DNA from: Pelotomaculum isophthalicicum JI
GTDB lineage: Bacteria > Bacillota > Desulfotomaculia > Desulfotomaculales > Pelotomaculaceae
Assembly: GCF_029478095.1 (NCBI RefSeq)
Contig: NZ_JAKOAV010000028.1
Span: forward strand, 1 to 44,634
DNA: 44,634 nucleotides
Direction of reading: 5' to 3'
Shown: piece after piece, positions 8,082-16,414 of the stretch
How positions within the stretch are numbered: position 1 is the first letter of the stretch
Layout of the letters: each line of letters opens with the position of its first letter
Notes under the pieces: generated by a model
What the model was told of the DNA's origin: nothing
The model's database searches: none
The model's input: only the letters and a program-made list of their open reading frames with translations
Program-made: the position numbers and the translations under genes

Positions 8082-9983
8082 ATGCAAATAGCGGCTGTTA
8101 ATAATGTGTTGGTTTCACGGAAGGGAAACGGGACATTATCTGGAGATTCGGCGGACGCAGGAGGGTTTGACATGGCCATGGCTGCCATGCTGGCACTGCT
8201 AAATCCACAGCCCCCCGGAGCAAGCCAGGTTTCCGCCGGTTCCGGCGATGACAGTATCAATGCTCAAATTGCCGGGACTAGTAGTGGTGGTTTTGTTGAC
8301 GTGCCAATAGTATCAGGTGAATTACCGGGAAATATGTTGATTGTGAGGCCGGCTTCTTCGCAACAGGACGCAGAATCAGTTGGTGGCGAAGCATTGGTGA
8401 ATAGTAACACTACCACTGAAATAGCGCAAATACCCATGCCGGAAGTGCTTCCGGATACAACCCAGGTTATTACGGTAACAAACTCGCCTGAAGGTTTAAT
8501 TAATCAATCACCGGGAGTGCTGCCGGACACAGCGCAGACTATTACGGTAACAACTCAGAATATTGCGGTAACAAATTCGCCTGAGAGTTTAATTAATCAA
8601 TCACCGGAAATGCTTCCGGACACAGCCCAGGCTATTACAGTCACAACCTCACCTGAAGATTTGATTAATCAATCACCGGATGTGCCGCCGGACACGGCCC
8701 AAGCTATTATAGTCACAACTTTGCCTGAAAGTATAGCTAATCAATCAGCGGACCTTACCGGGCAAACAACCCAAGCTGTTTTATTTACGGAGGTAGAAGG
8801 GGAAGCGCAAAACAATCAGGCAATAGCTGGTAACAGCGCCATCACTGTGCAACCGGGAGACACTGCTAAGGTACAACCTCCTGCCACTGATAATAATATT
8901 TTTGCATCCGTGGTGATTTCAGAAGCAGGTAATGTGTCCGATAGCCAAGGAGTGCCAGGAAAAAATTCGGCTGTTCAGGATATACAATCCGACAACGTTT
9001 CGTTTGTTCCGATATCTGAAGCAACTTATGTTGCAGACTCTTCTGTTAATAACGATATAGGGCAGAGTTTGCAAGTTGTGTCTGATGCCGGAAATGCAAA
9101 CGCAGTAGTCGCTGGGGTAAACACCACTGAAACGGATAATGTTGTTACAACGCAGTCTGAGCCTGAGAACGTGAACAATCCGGCTTCCGGTTCAATAGCT
9201 GCAGGAGAGCCACAGTTAACATCTGAAAAGAAAATTGTTACTTTTGTTTCGGAAAACGCTGTGATTAAACCGGATGTGGAGAACCAGTCCGGAGTCGTAA
9301 CAGCGGAACAACAGCGTAATCCGGAATTAGCCTACCAGGGTGGCAATGAAAACAAGCTGCTGAATAACAAGCCAAAGGGACCACAAACCGCGGATGAGAG
9401 TAAAAATATAATATCGAACGATACAGTTCCGGCGGGAAAAGTTGATTCCAACAATGGATTGGGGACAGGCAATACGACTGATAATAGCGCTCAATTCCCT
9501 GCGCAGGTTGCCACTGACAGCTTAAAAGGAGTACCTTTGTCCAACCTCAGAGATAGGGTGCTTCAGGAAATAAGGCATGTATATAACAACATTGGCAATG
9601 ACAATCGGCAAACACAGGTACAGCTAAAACTTGAGCCTGAGCAATTGGGACAGCTCACGATTAAACTTTATTTTCATAAAGGTGAATTAAACGCCCACTT
9701 TTACACCGCGAACAATAGCGTGAAAGAGGTTCTGGAAGGTTCGCTGCAGCAGTTAAGGACTTCCCTCGGCCAGCAGGATTTGAAATTAAATGAGGCGTTT
9801 GTGTTCGTCGGCAACGGCAGCCAGGACAATTCGAATTTTTATTATCAGGGAAGGAATCAGAGCGGCACAGTTCAATTCGGTAGCAATAACTACCATAAAG
9901 ACAGTGACATTCCGGTTGAGCCTGCACAGTCCGGCAGGACCGAAACTGGTTCGAGTTCCCGGCAGGTTGACTATTTAGTATAA
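8082..9983 (+). CDS. fliK: Flagellar hook-length control protein FliK
   Basis: FliK is secreted during hook growth and switches export specificity when the hook reaches its length. The C-terminal domain is recognisable at about residues 495-595: QVQLKLEPEQLGQLTIKLYF then ELNAHFYTANNSVKEVLEGS, the classic LxPExLGxLxVxL switch domain. The first 480 residues are low-complexity and rich in Val, Thr, Asn and Gln, with an imperfect repeat of about 35 residues near 115-225 carrying LINQSP and PDTAQ several times. Such a flexible ruler region is expected. The start is ATG at 8082, 5-6 bases after AAAGGAGGTG. Length 633 residues, on the long side. Confidence 0.92.
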   Translation: MQIAAVNNVLVSRKGNGTLSGDSADAGGFDMAMAAMLALLNPQPPGASQVSAGSGDDSINAQIAGTSSGGFVDVPIVSGELPGNMLIVRPASSQQDAESVGGEALVNSNTTTEIAQIPMPEVLPDTTQVITVTNSPEGLINQSPGVLPDTAQTITVTTQNIAVTNSPESLINQSPEMLPDTAQAITVTTSPEDLINQSPDVPPDTAQAIIVTTLPESIANQSADLTGQTTQAVLFTEVEGEAQNNQAIAGNSAITVQPGDTAKVQPPATDNNIFASVVISEAGNVSDSQGVPGKNSAVQDIQSDNVSFVPISEATYVADSSVNNDIGQSLQVVSDAGNANAVVAGVNTTETDNVVTTQSEPENVNNPASGSIAAGEPQLTSEKKIVTFVSENAVIKPDVENQSGVVTAEQQRNPELAYQGGNENKLLNNKPKGPQTADESKNIISNDTVPAGKVDSNNGLGTGNTTDNSAQFPAQVATDSLKGVPLSNLRDRVLQEIRHVYNNIGNDNRQTQVQLKLEPEQLGQLTIKLYFHKGELNAHFYTANNSVKEVLEGSLQQLRTSLGQQDLKLNEAFVFVGNGSQDNSNFYYQGRNQSGTVQFGSNNYHKDSDIPVEPAQSGRTETGSSSRQVDYLV

Positions 9984-10001
9984 ACAGGATGTGATGTTTT
10001 A

Positions 10002-10430
10002 ATGGAAGTAAATTCAACCACTAATGATTATTCGTATCCAACGGAAGCGAAAAGGAAAGATCCTGTAAAGACACTTGACAAGGATGCGTTTCTCCAGTTG
10101 TTCGTAACTCAGTTGCAAAACCAGGACCCAGCCAGCCCGCAGGATACAAGCGCATTTATTTCGCAAATGGCTCAATTTACCATGCTTGAGCAATTGACAA
10201 ATATGAATACAGAAATCACCAAGCTCAAACTTTCGCAGGAGATGGGTCAGGCGTCGGCGCTAATCGGACATCAGGTGAAAATTACCGCCGATAGTACTGA
10301 TAGTTCCGGTAGTTCCGTTATTAATGAAGTTTCTGGTCAGGTGGAAAAAGTCACACTTACAGGTGATACTGTGCAAGTATATGTAAATGGAACTGCTTAT
10401 GGGCTGGATAAGGTGACCGAAATCAAGTAG
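10002..10430 (+). CDS. flgD: Flagellar hook capping protein FlgD
   Basis: FlgD caps the growing hook and is needed for FlgE polymerisation. The family core is plain: LDKDAFLQLFVTQLQNQDP, then DTSAFISQMAQFTMLEQLTNM. After it comes a short region with a small beta domain (about 85-142), GHQVKI through VQVYVNGTAYGLDKVTEI. With 142 residues it is the short Gram-positive form, without the full FlnI/tudor part of the E. coli protein. The start is ATG at 10002 with a weak site (CAGGATGTGATG). It lies 18 bases after fliK, in the usual fliK-flgD-flgE order. Confidence 0.95.
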   Translation: MEVNSTTNDYSYPTEAKRKDPVKTLDKDAFLQLFVTQLQNQDPASPQDTSAFISQMAQFTMLEQLTNMNTEITKLKLSQEMGQASALIGHQVKITADSTDSSGSSVINEVSGQVEKVTLTGDTVQVYVNGTAYGLDKVTEIK

Positions 10431-10442
10431 GAGTGGTGCGAG

Positions 10443-10835
10443 ATGAACCATAACATTAGTTCAATCCTGCCTGTTGCGCCGCTTCCGGTCATACCGGCAA
10501 CTGGGGGCGGACAGTCGCCGCGGAAAGACGATAAGCTGTCCTTTCAGGAAGCAGTTCAGCGGGAGATTGAAAAAAACCAGGGATTAAAGATCTCGGCACA
10601 CGCCGAAAAACGGCTAAAAGAAAGGAATATTGTTTTAGCTCAGGATGATCTGGCCAAGATTAATACGGCTGTAAAACAGGCTGAATCCAAGGGGGCGCGG
10701 GAATCATTGATAATCTACGGTGATTTGGCTTTGATTACCAGCGTACGCAATAAAACAATAGTAACAGCCATGGACGGAAACTTTGCGACGGACCACGTTT
10801 TTACCAACATAGACAGCGCGGTGATTGTAAAGTAA
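10443..10835 (+). CDS. Flagellar operon protein, TIGR02530 type
   Basis: A 130-residue protein regularly found between flgD and flgE in Firmicutes fla operons and known as the TIGR02530 family; its exact role is not settled. The recognisable core is HAEKRLKERNIVLAQDD, then AVKQAESKGARESLIIYGDLALITSV and KTIVTAMDG with a FTNIDSAVIV end. The N-terminal 35 residues are Pro/Gly-rich and disordered, as in export substrates. The start is ATG at 10443 behind AGGAGTGG, 12 bases after flgD. The family match is from memory of the pattern. Confidence 0.85.
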   Translation: MNHNISSILPVAPLPVIPATGGGQSPRKDDKLSFQEAVQREIEKNQGLKISAHAEKRLKERNIVLAQDDLAKINTAVKQAESKGARESLIIYGDLALITSVRNKTIVTAMDGNFATDHVFTNIDSAVIVK

Positions 10836-10856
10836 ACGAGCTTCAAAAAATATTTC

Positions 10857-10906
10857 ACAGCCGGCCCGAAAGGAGGCTGTGCAGCCGCCGAACGACTGAG
10901 GCGGCT
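10857..10906 (+). other. Two adjacent stem-loops before flgE
   Basis: Two inverted repeats lie in the 91-base gap before flgE: ACAGCC (10857-10862) with GGCTGT (10875-10880), and AGCCGCC (10883-10889) with GGCGGCT (10900-10906). Neither is followed by a T run, so they are not typical terminators. They could tune mRNA processing or stability so that the abundant hook protein is made in larger amount. The strong flgE ribosome site AAAAGGAGGA lies just after them. Confidence 0.45.
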
Positions 10907-10926
10907 ATCAAAAAGGAGGATAAATA

Positions 10927-11769
10927 ATGATTAGATCTCTTTTTTCCGGCGCTTCGGGTATGAAAAACCACCAGATCAGAATGGATGTTATCGGCAACAA
11001 TGTCGCCAATGTCAACACAACCGGCTTTAAAGGCAGCAGGACTAATTTCCAGGATATTCTTTACCAGACGGTACGTTATCCCAGTGCCGGCGTTGATAAC
11101 ATAGGTGGAATCAACCCGTCTCAAGTCGGTCTGGGCGTGATGGTTTCCAGCATCACCAACAATACCGGCCAGGGTGGTTTGCAGAATACCGGCCGCTCAC
11201 TGGACCTTGCCGTCAACGGTAACGGCTGGTATGTATTGTCGACTAACGGAGAAGCTGTGGCGGGAACTGGTGAAATTAATGAAAGGTATTCCAGAGAGGG
11301 GATATTCTATATTGATAATGTAGGTAATATCGTTAATTCAAGCGGCTACAACCTTTGCGATGTTGGGGGTAATCCTATCCAGCTTGATATCGCCTCAAGC
11401 GGGGTTGCGACTATAAATATTTCGAAAGACGGGTGGATTTCTTACACTCTATTGGATGGTACAAAAAATGACAATGCTTTTCAGATAGGCCTGGCCATGT
11501 TTCCCAACCAGGATGGCCTGGAGCGCGATGGACTGAATATGTATAAAATTTCGCCAACCAGCGGTAATGCTGTTGAAGTGTTCGGAGCTCCGGGCGGCAC
11601 TACAGGCGGATATGGCACGATCAACTCCGGTTTCCTGGAAATGTCCAACGTGGATTTAACAGACGAATTCGTTAACATGATTACCACTCAGCGCGGTTAC
11701 CAGGCTAATGCCAGGACGGTTACTACTTCCGACCAGATTTTGGAGGAATTGTTAAATATCAAACGGTAG
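10927..11769 (+). CDS. flgE: Flagellar hook protein FlgE (short Gram-positive form)
   Basis: Structural protein of the hook, the universal joint outside the cell. The N-terminal rod/hook motif GNNVANVNTTGFKGSRTNFQD and the C-terminal EFVNMITTQRGYQANARTV are cut from the D0 helices; the middle has SLDLAVNGNGWYVL, the FlgE/F/G family segment. At 280 residues it is like the Bacillus hook protein and much shorter than enteric FlgE. I call it the hook protein because of its place after flgD and the TIGR02530 gene; FlgG and FlgF genes occur separately at 23134 and 22148. The start is ATG at 10927 behind AAAAGGAGGA. Confidence 0.85.
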   Translation: MIRSLFSGASGMKNHQIRMDVIGNNVANVNTTGFKGSRTNFQDILYQTVRYPSAGVDNIGGINPSQVGLGVMVSSITNNTGQGGLQNTGRSLDLAVNGNGWYVLSTNGEAVAGTGEINERYSREGIFYIDNVGNIVNSSGYNLCDVGGNPIQLDIASSGVATINISKDGWISYTLLDGTKNDNAFQIGLAMFPNQDGLERDGLNMYKISPTSGNAVEVFGAPGGTTGGYGTINSGFLEMSNVDLTDEFVNMITTQRGYQANARTVTTSDQILEELLNIKR

Positions 11770-11847
11770 CTGAGTTTCTACCTTTACATGCAGTATCTTA
11801 TTTGGCTGTAATGCATAGTTTGTTTATAGAATCCAAGAAAAGTAGGT

Positions 11848-12390
11848 GTGGCCGTGCCAAAGGACAGTGAAAAACCTCAGGGAAAAGGAACGAAAAAAGA
11901 TAAGCCTAAAAAGAAAAAAATACTACTGATTTTGCTTATAGTCCTGGTGGTTTTAGCCGGTTCTGCGGCCGGCTGGTATTTCTTTTTTAAAAGTCCGGCC
12001 GGGGATAGCGCGGTGGCAAAGAAGGCCAGTAGTGTAGAAGAAACGAAAGCGCCTGAAAAAAATACAAAAGCAAAAGAAGTACAAAATGAAAAGCTGGATC
12101 TGGGCGAGGTGGTGGTGAATCTTTCCGGTGACGGGGGAGGACACTACCTCAGGGTGAAGGTTGTTATAGAGTATCCTAAGGATAATAAAGATCTGGCCAA
12201 GGAATTAAAAGACAAGCAGCATCAAGTAATGGATACTTTGATTTCCACTTTGCGCACTAAAACGCTTACTGACGTCACTTCCACCGGTTCGGTAGAGAAT
12301 CTTAAAAAAAGCTTGCTTAAAGAAATCAATAATAATTTGAAAACCGGAGATATTGCCGGGATATTCTTCACGGATTTTCTGGTCCAGTAG
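11848..12390 (+). CDS. fliL: Flagellar basal body-associated protein FliL
   Basis: FliL is a membrane protein around the stator that supports torque. After a very basic Lys-rich N-terminus (about 25 residues) there is one membrane segment (KILLILLIVLVVLAGSAAGW, about 23-46), a charged linker and the periplasmic FliL domain with LGEVVVNLSGDGGGHYLRVKV and a C-terminal LKTGDIAGIFFTDFLVQ. Length 180 residues. Two GTG codons are possible starts, 11848 and 11854; the AGTAGG site is better spaced for 11854. In related operons flbD, motA and motB lie before fliL; here they are missing and fliL follows flgE by 78 bases. Confidence 0.92.
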   Translation: MAVPKDSEKPQGKGTKKDKPKKKKILLILLIVLVVLAGSAAGWYFFFKSPAGDSAVAKKASSVEETKAPEKNTKAKEVQNEKLDLGEVVVNLSGDGGGHYLRVKVVIEYPKDNKDLAKELKDKQHQVMDTLISTLRTKTLTDVTSTGSVENLKKSLLKEINNNLKTGDIAGIFFTDFLVQ

Positions 12391-12404
12391 GGGGAAGCGC
12401 TTTG

Positions 12405-12782
12405 ATGACCGAAGAGGAAATCAGGTCTCTTCTAGGCGGCCCGCGAAAAGGCGAGGTTGAAATTAGAAAAGTACAATTTCCTTCATTAAAACCGGCTGCA
12501 GAAATGGAAAACCTGAAAACAGGCCTGTTTCACCTTGATGATGTTTACATTGAGATAAGCGTTGAGCTTGGCCAAGGAGAGCTTAAGCTGGGGGAATTAC
12601 TGAGCCTGGAGGAAGGTTCTGTGCTAAGACTTGATAAAGCTGTGGGTGAATCGGTTGAAGTGAATATTAACCAGCAAAGGTTTGCCAAAGGAGAAGTTAT
12701 AGTAGTTAATGATGTGTTTAACGTCCGGATTAATGCCATCAACAAGACGCAAAATCTAAAATTGTCGGAAGGCTTGCTATGA
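12405..12782 (+). CDS. fliN: Short FliN-like switch protein (SpoA domain)
   Basis: A 125-residue protein with a short N-terminal helix MTEEEIRSLLGG like the FliM/FliY CheY-binding start (EIDALL), and a C-terminal SpoA/FliN domain (about 45-120): LGELLSLEEGSVLRLDK, AVGESVEVNINQQRFAKGEV, VVNDVFNVRI. It could add to the C ring or help the export apparatus, as it sits between fliL and fliO. FliM (26319) and FliY with its own FliN domain (27304) are also present, so this is an extra SpoA protein. ATG at 12405 follows AGGGGGAAG; a TTG at 12402 adds one residue. It overlaps fliO by ATGA. Confidence 0.85.
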   Translation: MTEEEIRSLLGGPRKGEVEIRKVQFPSLKPAAEMENLKTGLFHLDDVYIEISVELGQGELKLGELLSLEEGSVLRLDKAVGESVEVNINQQRFAKGEVIVVNDVFNVRINAINKTQNLKLSEGLL

Positions 12783-13273
12783 GCAATGATTTAATCTGGG
12801 CTGCGGTACGTGTTCTGGTTGCTTTACCGCTTGTTCTTTTGATGGCTTACCTGGTATTGAAGTACGGCCTAGCTAAGCGATATGCGGCAACACCGGGCAA
12901 AAACCGGATGAAGCTGGTTGAGCAGCTTCCCCTGGGGCCTAAAACGGTCTTAAGTCTGGTTGGCTTGGGTGAGAAATATTACTTGCTGGCCCACCAGGAC
13001 AACTCTATTCAATTAATTAAGGAACTGGATGAGTTGCCTTTACAGGAAAAGATAGTGGTAGAAGAGGTTATGGAGTTGACCCCCCGGGCCATAAAAGAAA
13101 TCGATCAGAACCGGGGAACCGGTAAAACCGGGGAAACAGGGCCAATTCCCGGCCGCTTAAAAAAGGGGAAATATATTTTTAAGGCTGGTCTGGTTGCTTT
13201 GGACAAGCTGCGTTCACAAGTTGCTTCTCACAGTGGAGCCAACATGAAACATGGAAACAAACCTGATAGGTAA
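12779..13273 (+). CDS. fliO: Flagellar biosynthesis protein FliO
   Basis: FliO (FliZ of Bacillus) is a small membrane protein that helps assemble the FliP ring of the export gate. It has one membrane segment near the N-terminus (AAVRVLVALPLVLLMAYLVLK, about 8-29), then the family marker VEQLPLGPKTVLSLVGLGEKY and YLLAHQDNSIQLIKELDELP. The C-terminal 70 residues are basic and low in conservation. Length 164. It starts at the ATG of an ATGA overlap with the preceding FliN-like gene, so translation is coupled, and it lies directly before fliP as in other Firmicutes. Confidence 0.88.
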   Translation: MSNDLIWAAVRVLVALPLVLLMAYLVLKYGLAKRYAATPGKNRMKLVEQLPLGPKTVLSLVGLGEKYYLLAHQDNSIQLIKELDELPLQEKIVVEEVMELTPRAIKEIDQNRGTGKTGETGPIPGRLKKGKYIFKAGLVALDKLRSQVASHSGANMKHGNKPDR

Positions 13274-13284
13274 CGGTGAAATGA

Positions 13285-14043
13285 GTGAAAAGTTTGAAGG
13301 CTAAGCTCACGGTCCTTCTTTTACTATTAGCGGTAATATTTTTATTGACCACGGAAGCGGCGGCCGCGCCGCTTCCGGCTGTTGACCTGAACGTTCATCC
13401 TTCTGACAGCCCGGAGCAGGTGGTAGACACTGTTAAACTGCTTGTCCTGTTGACTCTATTATCACTGGCGCCTGCTTTCCTGGTGATGATGACTTCTTTT
13501 ACCAGGATCGTGATTGTTCTTTCACTGTTGCGCACAGCCCTGGGAGTGCCATTGATCCCAAGCAATCAGGTTATAGTAGGTCTTGCTTTGTTTCTAACAG
13601 CTTTTATTATGGCGCCAACCTACAAACAGATCAATGAGGAGGCGCTGCAACCATACTTGAATAATCAGGTCGGGCAGCAAGAAGCGCAGAACCTGGCGGC
13701 TAGGCCTCTGCAGAGCTTTATGATCAGGCAGACCAGGGAAAAAGACCTGGGGCTGTTTGTAAATCTGGCGAAAATGGAAAAGCCGGAGAAACCGGAAGAT
13801 GTGCCTTTATATGTGGTGATACCTGCATTTGTTATCAGCGAATTGAAAACGGCCTTTGAAATCGGGTTTTTGCTTTTTATACCTTTCCTGGTTATTGATA
13901 TGGTTGTGGCCAGCATCCTGATGGCAATGGGTATGTTTATGCTTCCACCGGTGATGATTGCGTTGCCTTTTAAGCTGCTTCTCTTTGTAATGGTAGACGG
14001 CTGGTCGCTGGTTGTTAAATCCCTGGTGGAGAGCTTCCGGTGA
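13285..14043 (+). CDS. fliP: Flagellar export gate protein FliP
   Basis: Core pore protein of the flagellar type III export gate, in the cytoplasmic membrane. It starts with a signal-like hydrophobic segment (LTVLLLLLAVIFLLTTEAAAA), then LLVLLTLLSLAPAFLVMMTSFTRIVIVLSLLR divided around the family motif FTRIVIVLSLLR, GVPLIPSNQVIVGLALFLT, and the C-terminal pair of membrane helices with VVASILMAMGMFMLPP. Length 252, normal. The start is GTG at 13285; the nearby ATG at 13281 runs into a stop after seven codons. It ends 13 bases before fliQ. Confidence 0.97.
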   Translation: MKSLKAKLTVLLLLLAVIFLLTTEAAAAPLPAVDLNVHPSDSPEQVVDTVKLLVLLTLLSLAPAFLVMMTSFTRIVIVLSLLRTALGVPLIPSNQVIVGLALFLTAFIMAPTYKQINEEALQPYLNNQVGQQEAQNLAARPLQSFMIRQTREKDLGLFVNLAKMEKPEKPEDVPLYVVIPAFVISELKTAFEIGFLLFIPFLVIDMVVASILMAMGMFMLPPVMIALPFKLLLFVMVDGWSLVVKSLVESFR

Positions 14044-14056
14044 GGAGGGAAAAGTT

Positions 14057-14326
14057 TTGAGCCAAACTTTTGTGGTTCACTTGGCGCGTGAAGCTTTGTT
14101 CATGGTATTGCTCCTCGCGGGACCTTCTATGGCTGTCGCGCTTTTAATCGGACTGCTGATTAGTGTTCTCCAGGCCACCACCCAGATCCAGGACCAAATG
14201 TTGAATATGGTGCCGAAGATCGTGGGGATGTTCTTAACTTTGCTGTTGCTGGGTTCATGGATGCTTAAAAGCGTGATCAATTACACAACCAACCTCTTTA
14301 ACCAGATACCTAATTTACTACATTAG
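14057..14326 (+). CDS. fliQ: Flagellar export gate protein FliQ
   Basis: Small two-helix membrane protein that wraps the FliP/FliR core of the export gate. The family segments are clear: LAREALFMVLLLAGPSMAVALLIGLLIS divided by the conserved GP, SVLQATTQIQDQML with the QATTQIQ signature, and VGMFLTLLLLGSWML. TTG at 14057 is the start since GAGGAGGGA lies 6 bases upstream and the protein then begins with SQTFVVHLAREAL, giving 89 residues, the usual size. A longer frame from 14012 would start within fliP and is rejected. Confidence 0.96.
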   Translation: MSQTFVVHLAREALFMVLLLAGPSMAVALLIGLLISVLQATTQIQDQMLNMVPKIVGMFLTLLLLGSWMLKSVINYTTNLFNQIPNLLH

Positions 14327-14341
14327 CCGGGGTGTTGATAT

Positions 14342-15109
14342 TTGCCCGACATAAGCCAGGTTATGGCCTTCTTCTTGGTGTTTTTAAGGGCTGCAGCCTT
14401 CATGATTTCCGGACCGCTTTTTGGTTTCAGGGGTATTCCTCCGCTTTTTAAAGTCGGGTTTTCCCTGGCGTTGGCTGTTGTTCTTTTCCCTACAGCCGCC
14501 GCCAACCTGGCGACACTACCCGGAGGAGTCTGGGGATTTGGGCTGGCGGTGATCAGTGAAATTGGCGTCGGCTTGATGTTAGGCACTACGGTTACAATTA
14601 TTCTTAACAGTATCCGGATGGCCGGACAGATGATTGATATGCAGATAGGTTATTCGATGGCTTCTTTGGTTGACCCGATGAACGGATCGCAAAACACGCT
14701 GTTAGCCCAGTATCTGTACCTGCTGTCATTGATTCTCTTCCTTATGCTAGACGGCCATTATACCTTGATTATGGGCCTGGCAAAAAGCTACCAGCTTGTG
14801 CCGTTAAGCGCGGCAGCCCTTAACGGCAGCGTGCCGCTTGTGCTGATCAAAACATTTTCCGGAGCGTTTACCATCGCGTTACAGGTAAGTGCGCCCGTTT
14901 TAGCTGTATTGCTGGTGAGTGACCTGGCACTTGGCTTTTTATCACGTACCACACCTCAGATTAATGTTTTCCTTACCGGTTTTCTTGTTAAAATAGTGGT
15001 CGGTATATTGACCTTGAGCTTTTTAATCCCTCTGCTCGGGACTGTCTTTCATTCATTGATTAACATGATCGAAAGAGATTTATATTCACTGATGAGAGCG
15101 TTGATATAA
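14342..15109 (+). CDS. fliR: Flagellar export gate protein FliR
   Basis: Integral membrane component of the export gate pore, with about six membrane helices. Family segments include FFLVFLRAAAFMISGPLFG, GIPPLFKVGFSLALAVVLFP, then RMAGQMIDMQIGYSMASLVDP (Q-I-G-motif) and DLALGFLSRTTPQINVF near residue 200. Length 255, normal. The start is TTG at 14342 behind GCCGGGGTG. Its stop codon is followed at once by the flhB ATG, which suggests tightly coupled translation; FliR and FlhB are made as one fused protein in some clostridia. Confidence 0.96.
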   Translation: MPDISQVMAFFLVFLRAAAFMISGPLFGFRGIPPLFKVGFSLALAVVLFPTAAANLATLPGGVWGFGLAVISEIGVGLMLGTTVTIILNSIRMAGQMIDMQIGYSMASLVDPMNGSQNTLLAQYLYLLSLILFLMLDGHYTLIMGLAKSYQLVPLSAAALNGSVPLVLIKTFSGAFTIALQVSAPVLAVLLVSDLALGFLSRTTPQINVFLTGFLVKIVVGILTLSFLIPLLGTVFHSLINMIERDLYSLMRALI

Positions 15110-16186
15110 ATGGCCGGCAGCGCACAAGAAAAAACAGAACAGGCGACACCCAAGCGTTTAGAGGAGGCGCGGCGAAAGGGGCAGGTGGCCAAAAGCGCTG
15201 ATTTGACCGGTGCTTTGTGTCTGTTGGCGATAGTTGTTTTGCTATTTGCCATAAAAGACACCTTTTTTCTGGAGCTGCAACGTTATTTGACCGGCTATTT
15301 CAGTGAGGTCGGCCGTCATTACGGTTCGAATTACAACCCGCTGCTGTCGATTAGAGATGCCGTGATGTTTTTCATGAAAGTGCTCGCTCCTTTTTTTGGT
15401 GTGGCTTTGCTGGTAGTTATAGCCTCCAACGTGGCTCAAGTTGGTTTCCTTTTTTCCAGCGAGGCGTTGCGGCCCAACCTGGATACGTTAAATCCACTGT
15501 CGGGCTTGCAACGTATGTTTTCCCGCCGCAGCCTGGTTGAGTTAGTCAAGTCGGTTTTAAAGTTTTCCATTATCGGAGGGATCACATATCTATTAATTAG
15601 AAAAAATCTGGATAGCCTTCTTGTGCTGTTCAACTGCTCACCATGGGGTATTTACCAGGTTATCGTCGGTTTTATTATTAAGGTTGCCTTCTATGCCGGA
15701 CTTTGTTACCTGGTTTTATCGCTGTTTGATTATCTTTACCAACGATGGGAATACAATAAAAACCTGATGATGAGCAAGCAAGAGGTGAAAGATGAATTCA
15801 AGCAGATGGAAGGCGACCAGCAGATTAAGTCCAAACGGCGGGAGGTCCACCGCAATATTTCGATGAACCGGATTGCCAAGGAAGTGCCCCAAGCCACTGT
15901 GGTAGTAACCAACCCTACCCGCCTGGCGGTTGCCCTGCGCTACGAACAGGGCGAGATGGCGGCGCCGCGTCTGGTGGCTAAAGGCGCCGGGCATTTTGCC
16001 TCGCGGATCAAAGAAATTGCCCGGGATAATGGTGTCCCGGTCATTGAGAATAAAGAAGTGGCGCAGTTTATTTATAAGAATGTTGATATTGACCAGGAAA
16101 TACCCCTGGAAATTTACCAGGCGGTAGCGCAAATCCTGGCCATGGTTTACCGGCTGAAGGCTAAAGAAAACTATCGTTCTTATTAA
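15110..16186 (+). CDS. flhB: Export gate switch protein FlhB, NPTR variant
   Basis: FlhB controls the change from hook to filament export and normally cuts itself between Asn and Pro of an NPTH motif. Here residues 268-271 read NPTR (in VVVTNPTRLAVALRYE), keeping Asn-Pro but replacing His by Arg. The rest is normal: N-terminal EKTEQATPKRLEEARRKGQ, four membrane helices between residues about 30 and 210, a basic linker EFKQMEGDQQIKSKRREVH and the cytoplasmic domain ending in YRLK. Length 358. It starts directly at the fliR stop. A repeat array follows before flhA. Confidence 0.97.
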   Translation: MAGSAQEKTEQATPKRLEEARRKGQVAKSADLTGALCLLAIVVLLFAIKDTFFLELQRYLTGYFSEVGRHYGSNYNPLLSIRDAVMFFMKVLAPFFGVALLVVIASNVAQVGFLFSSEALRPNLDTLNPLSGLQRMFSRRSLVELVKSVLKFSIIGGITYLLIRKNLDSLLVLFNCSPWGIYQVIVGFIIKVAFYAGLCYLVLSLFDYLYQRWEYNKNLMMSKQEVKDEFKQMEGDQQIKSKRREVHRNISMNRIAKEVPQATVVVTNPTRLAVALRYEQGEMAAPRLVAKGAGHFASRIKEIARDNGVPVIENKEVAQFIYKNVDIDQEIPLEIYQAVAQILAMVYRLKAKENYRSY

Positions 16187-16390
16187 TAAGTACTCAGGAG
16201 TCAGTAGTCAGGAGTCAGAATAAAAAAACCGTTATTATTTGAATTATTCTAAGTGCTGAACATTGAATTCTGAATACTTGATCTAAATACTTGTTCAGTA
16301 ATCAGTATTCAGAAGTCAGTAGTCAAGTAAAGAATGTCTATTGTTTTGAATTATTCTGAATTCTGACTCCTGACTCCTGAATACTTAACA
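16187..16390. repeat. Two tandem copies of a GGAGTCA stem-loop repeat
   Basis: The flhB-flhA gap holds two adjacent copies of a roughly 100-bp element. Each has a left arm built from TCAGGAGTCAGTAGTCAGGA-like heptads, an AT-rich middle, and a right arm GAATTCTGACTCCTGACTCC-like that is the reverse complement of the left. The same family occurs at 22940-23036, 30168-30285 and, as a right half only, at 30627-30672. The copies lie between genes of one operon without breaking any of them. No ORF of note is inside. The origin is unknown; a miniature mobile or REP-like stem-loop element is plausible. Confidence 0.75.
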
Positions 16391-16414
16391 GTAATGACAA
16401 GCGGAGGGAAGAAG

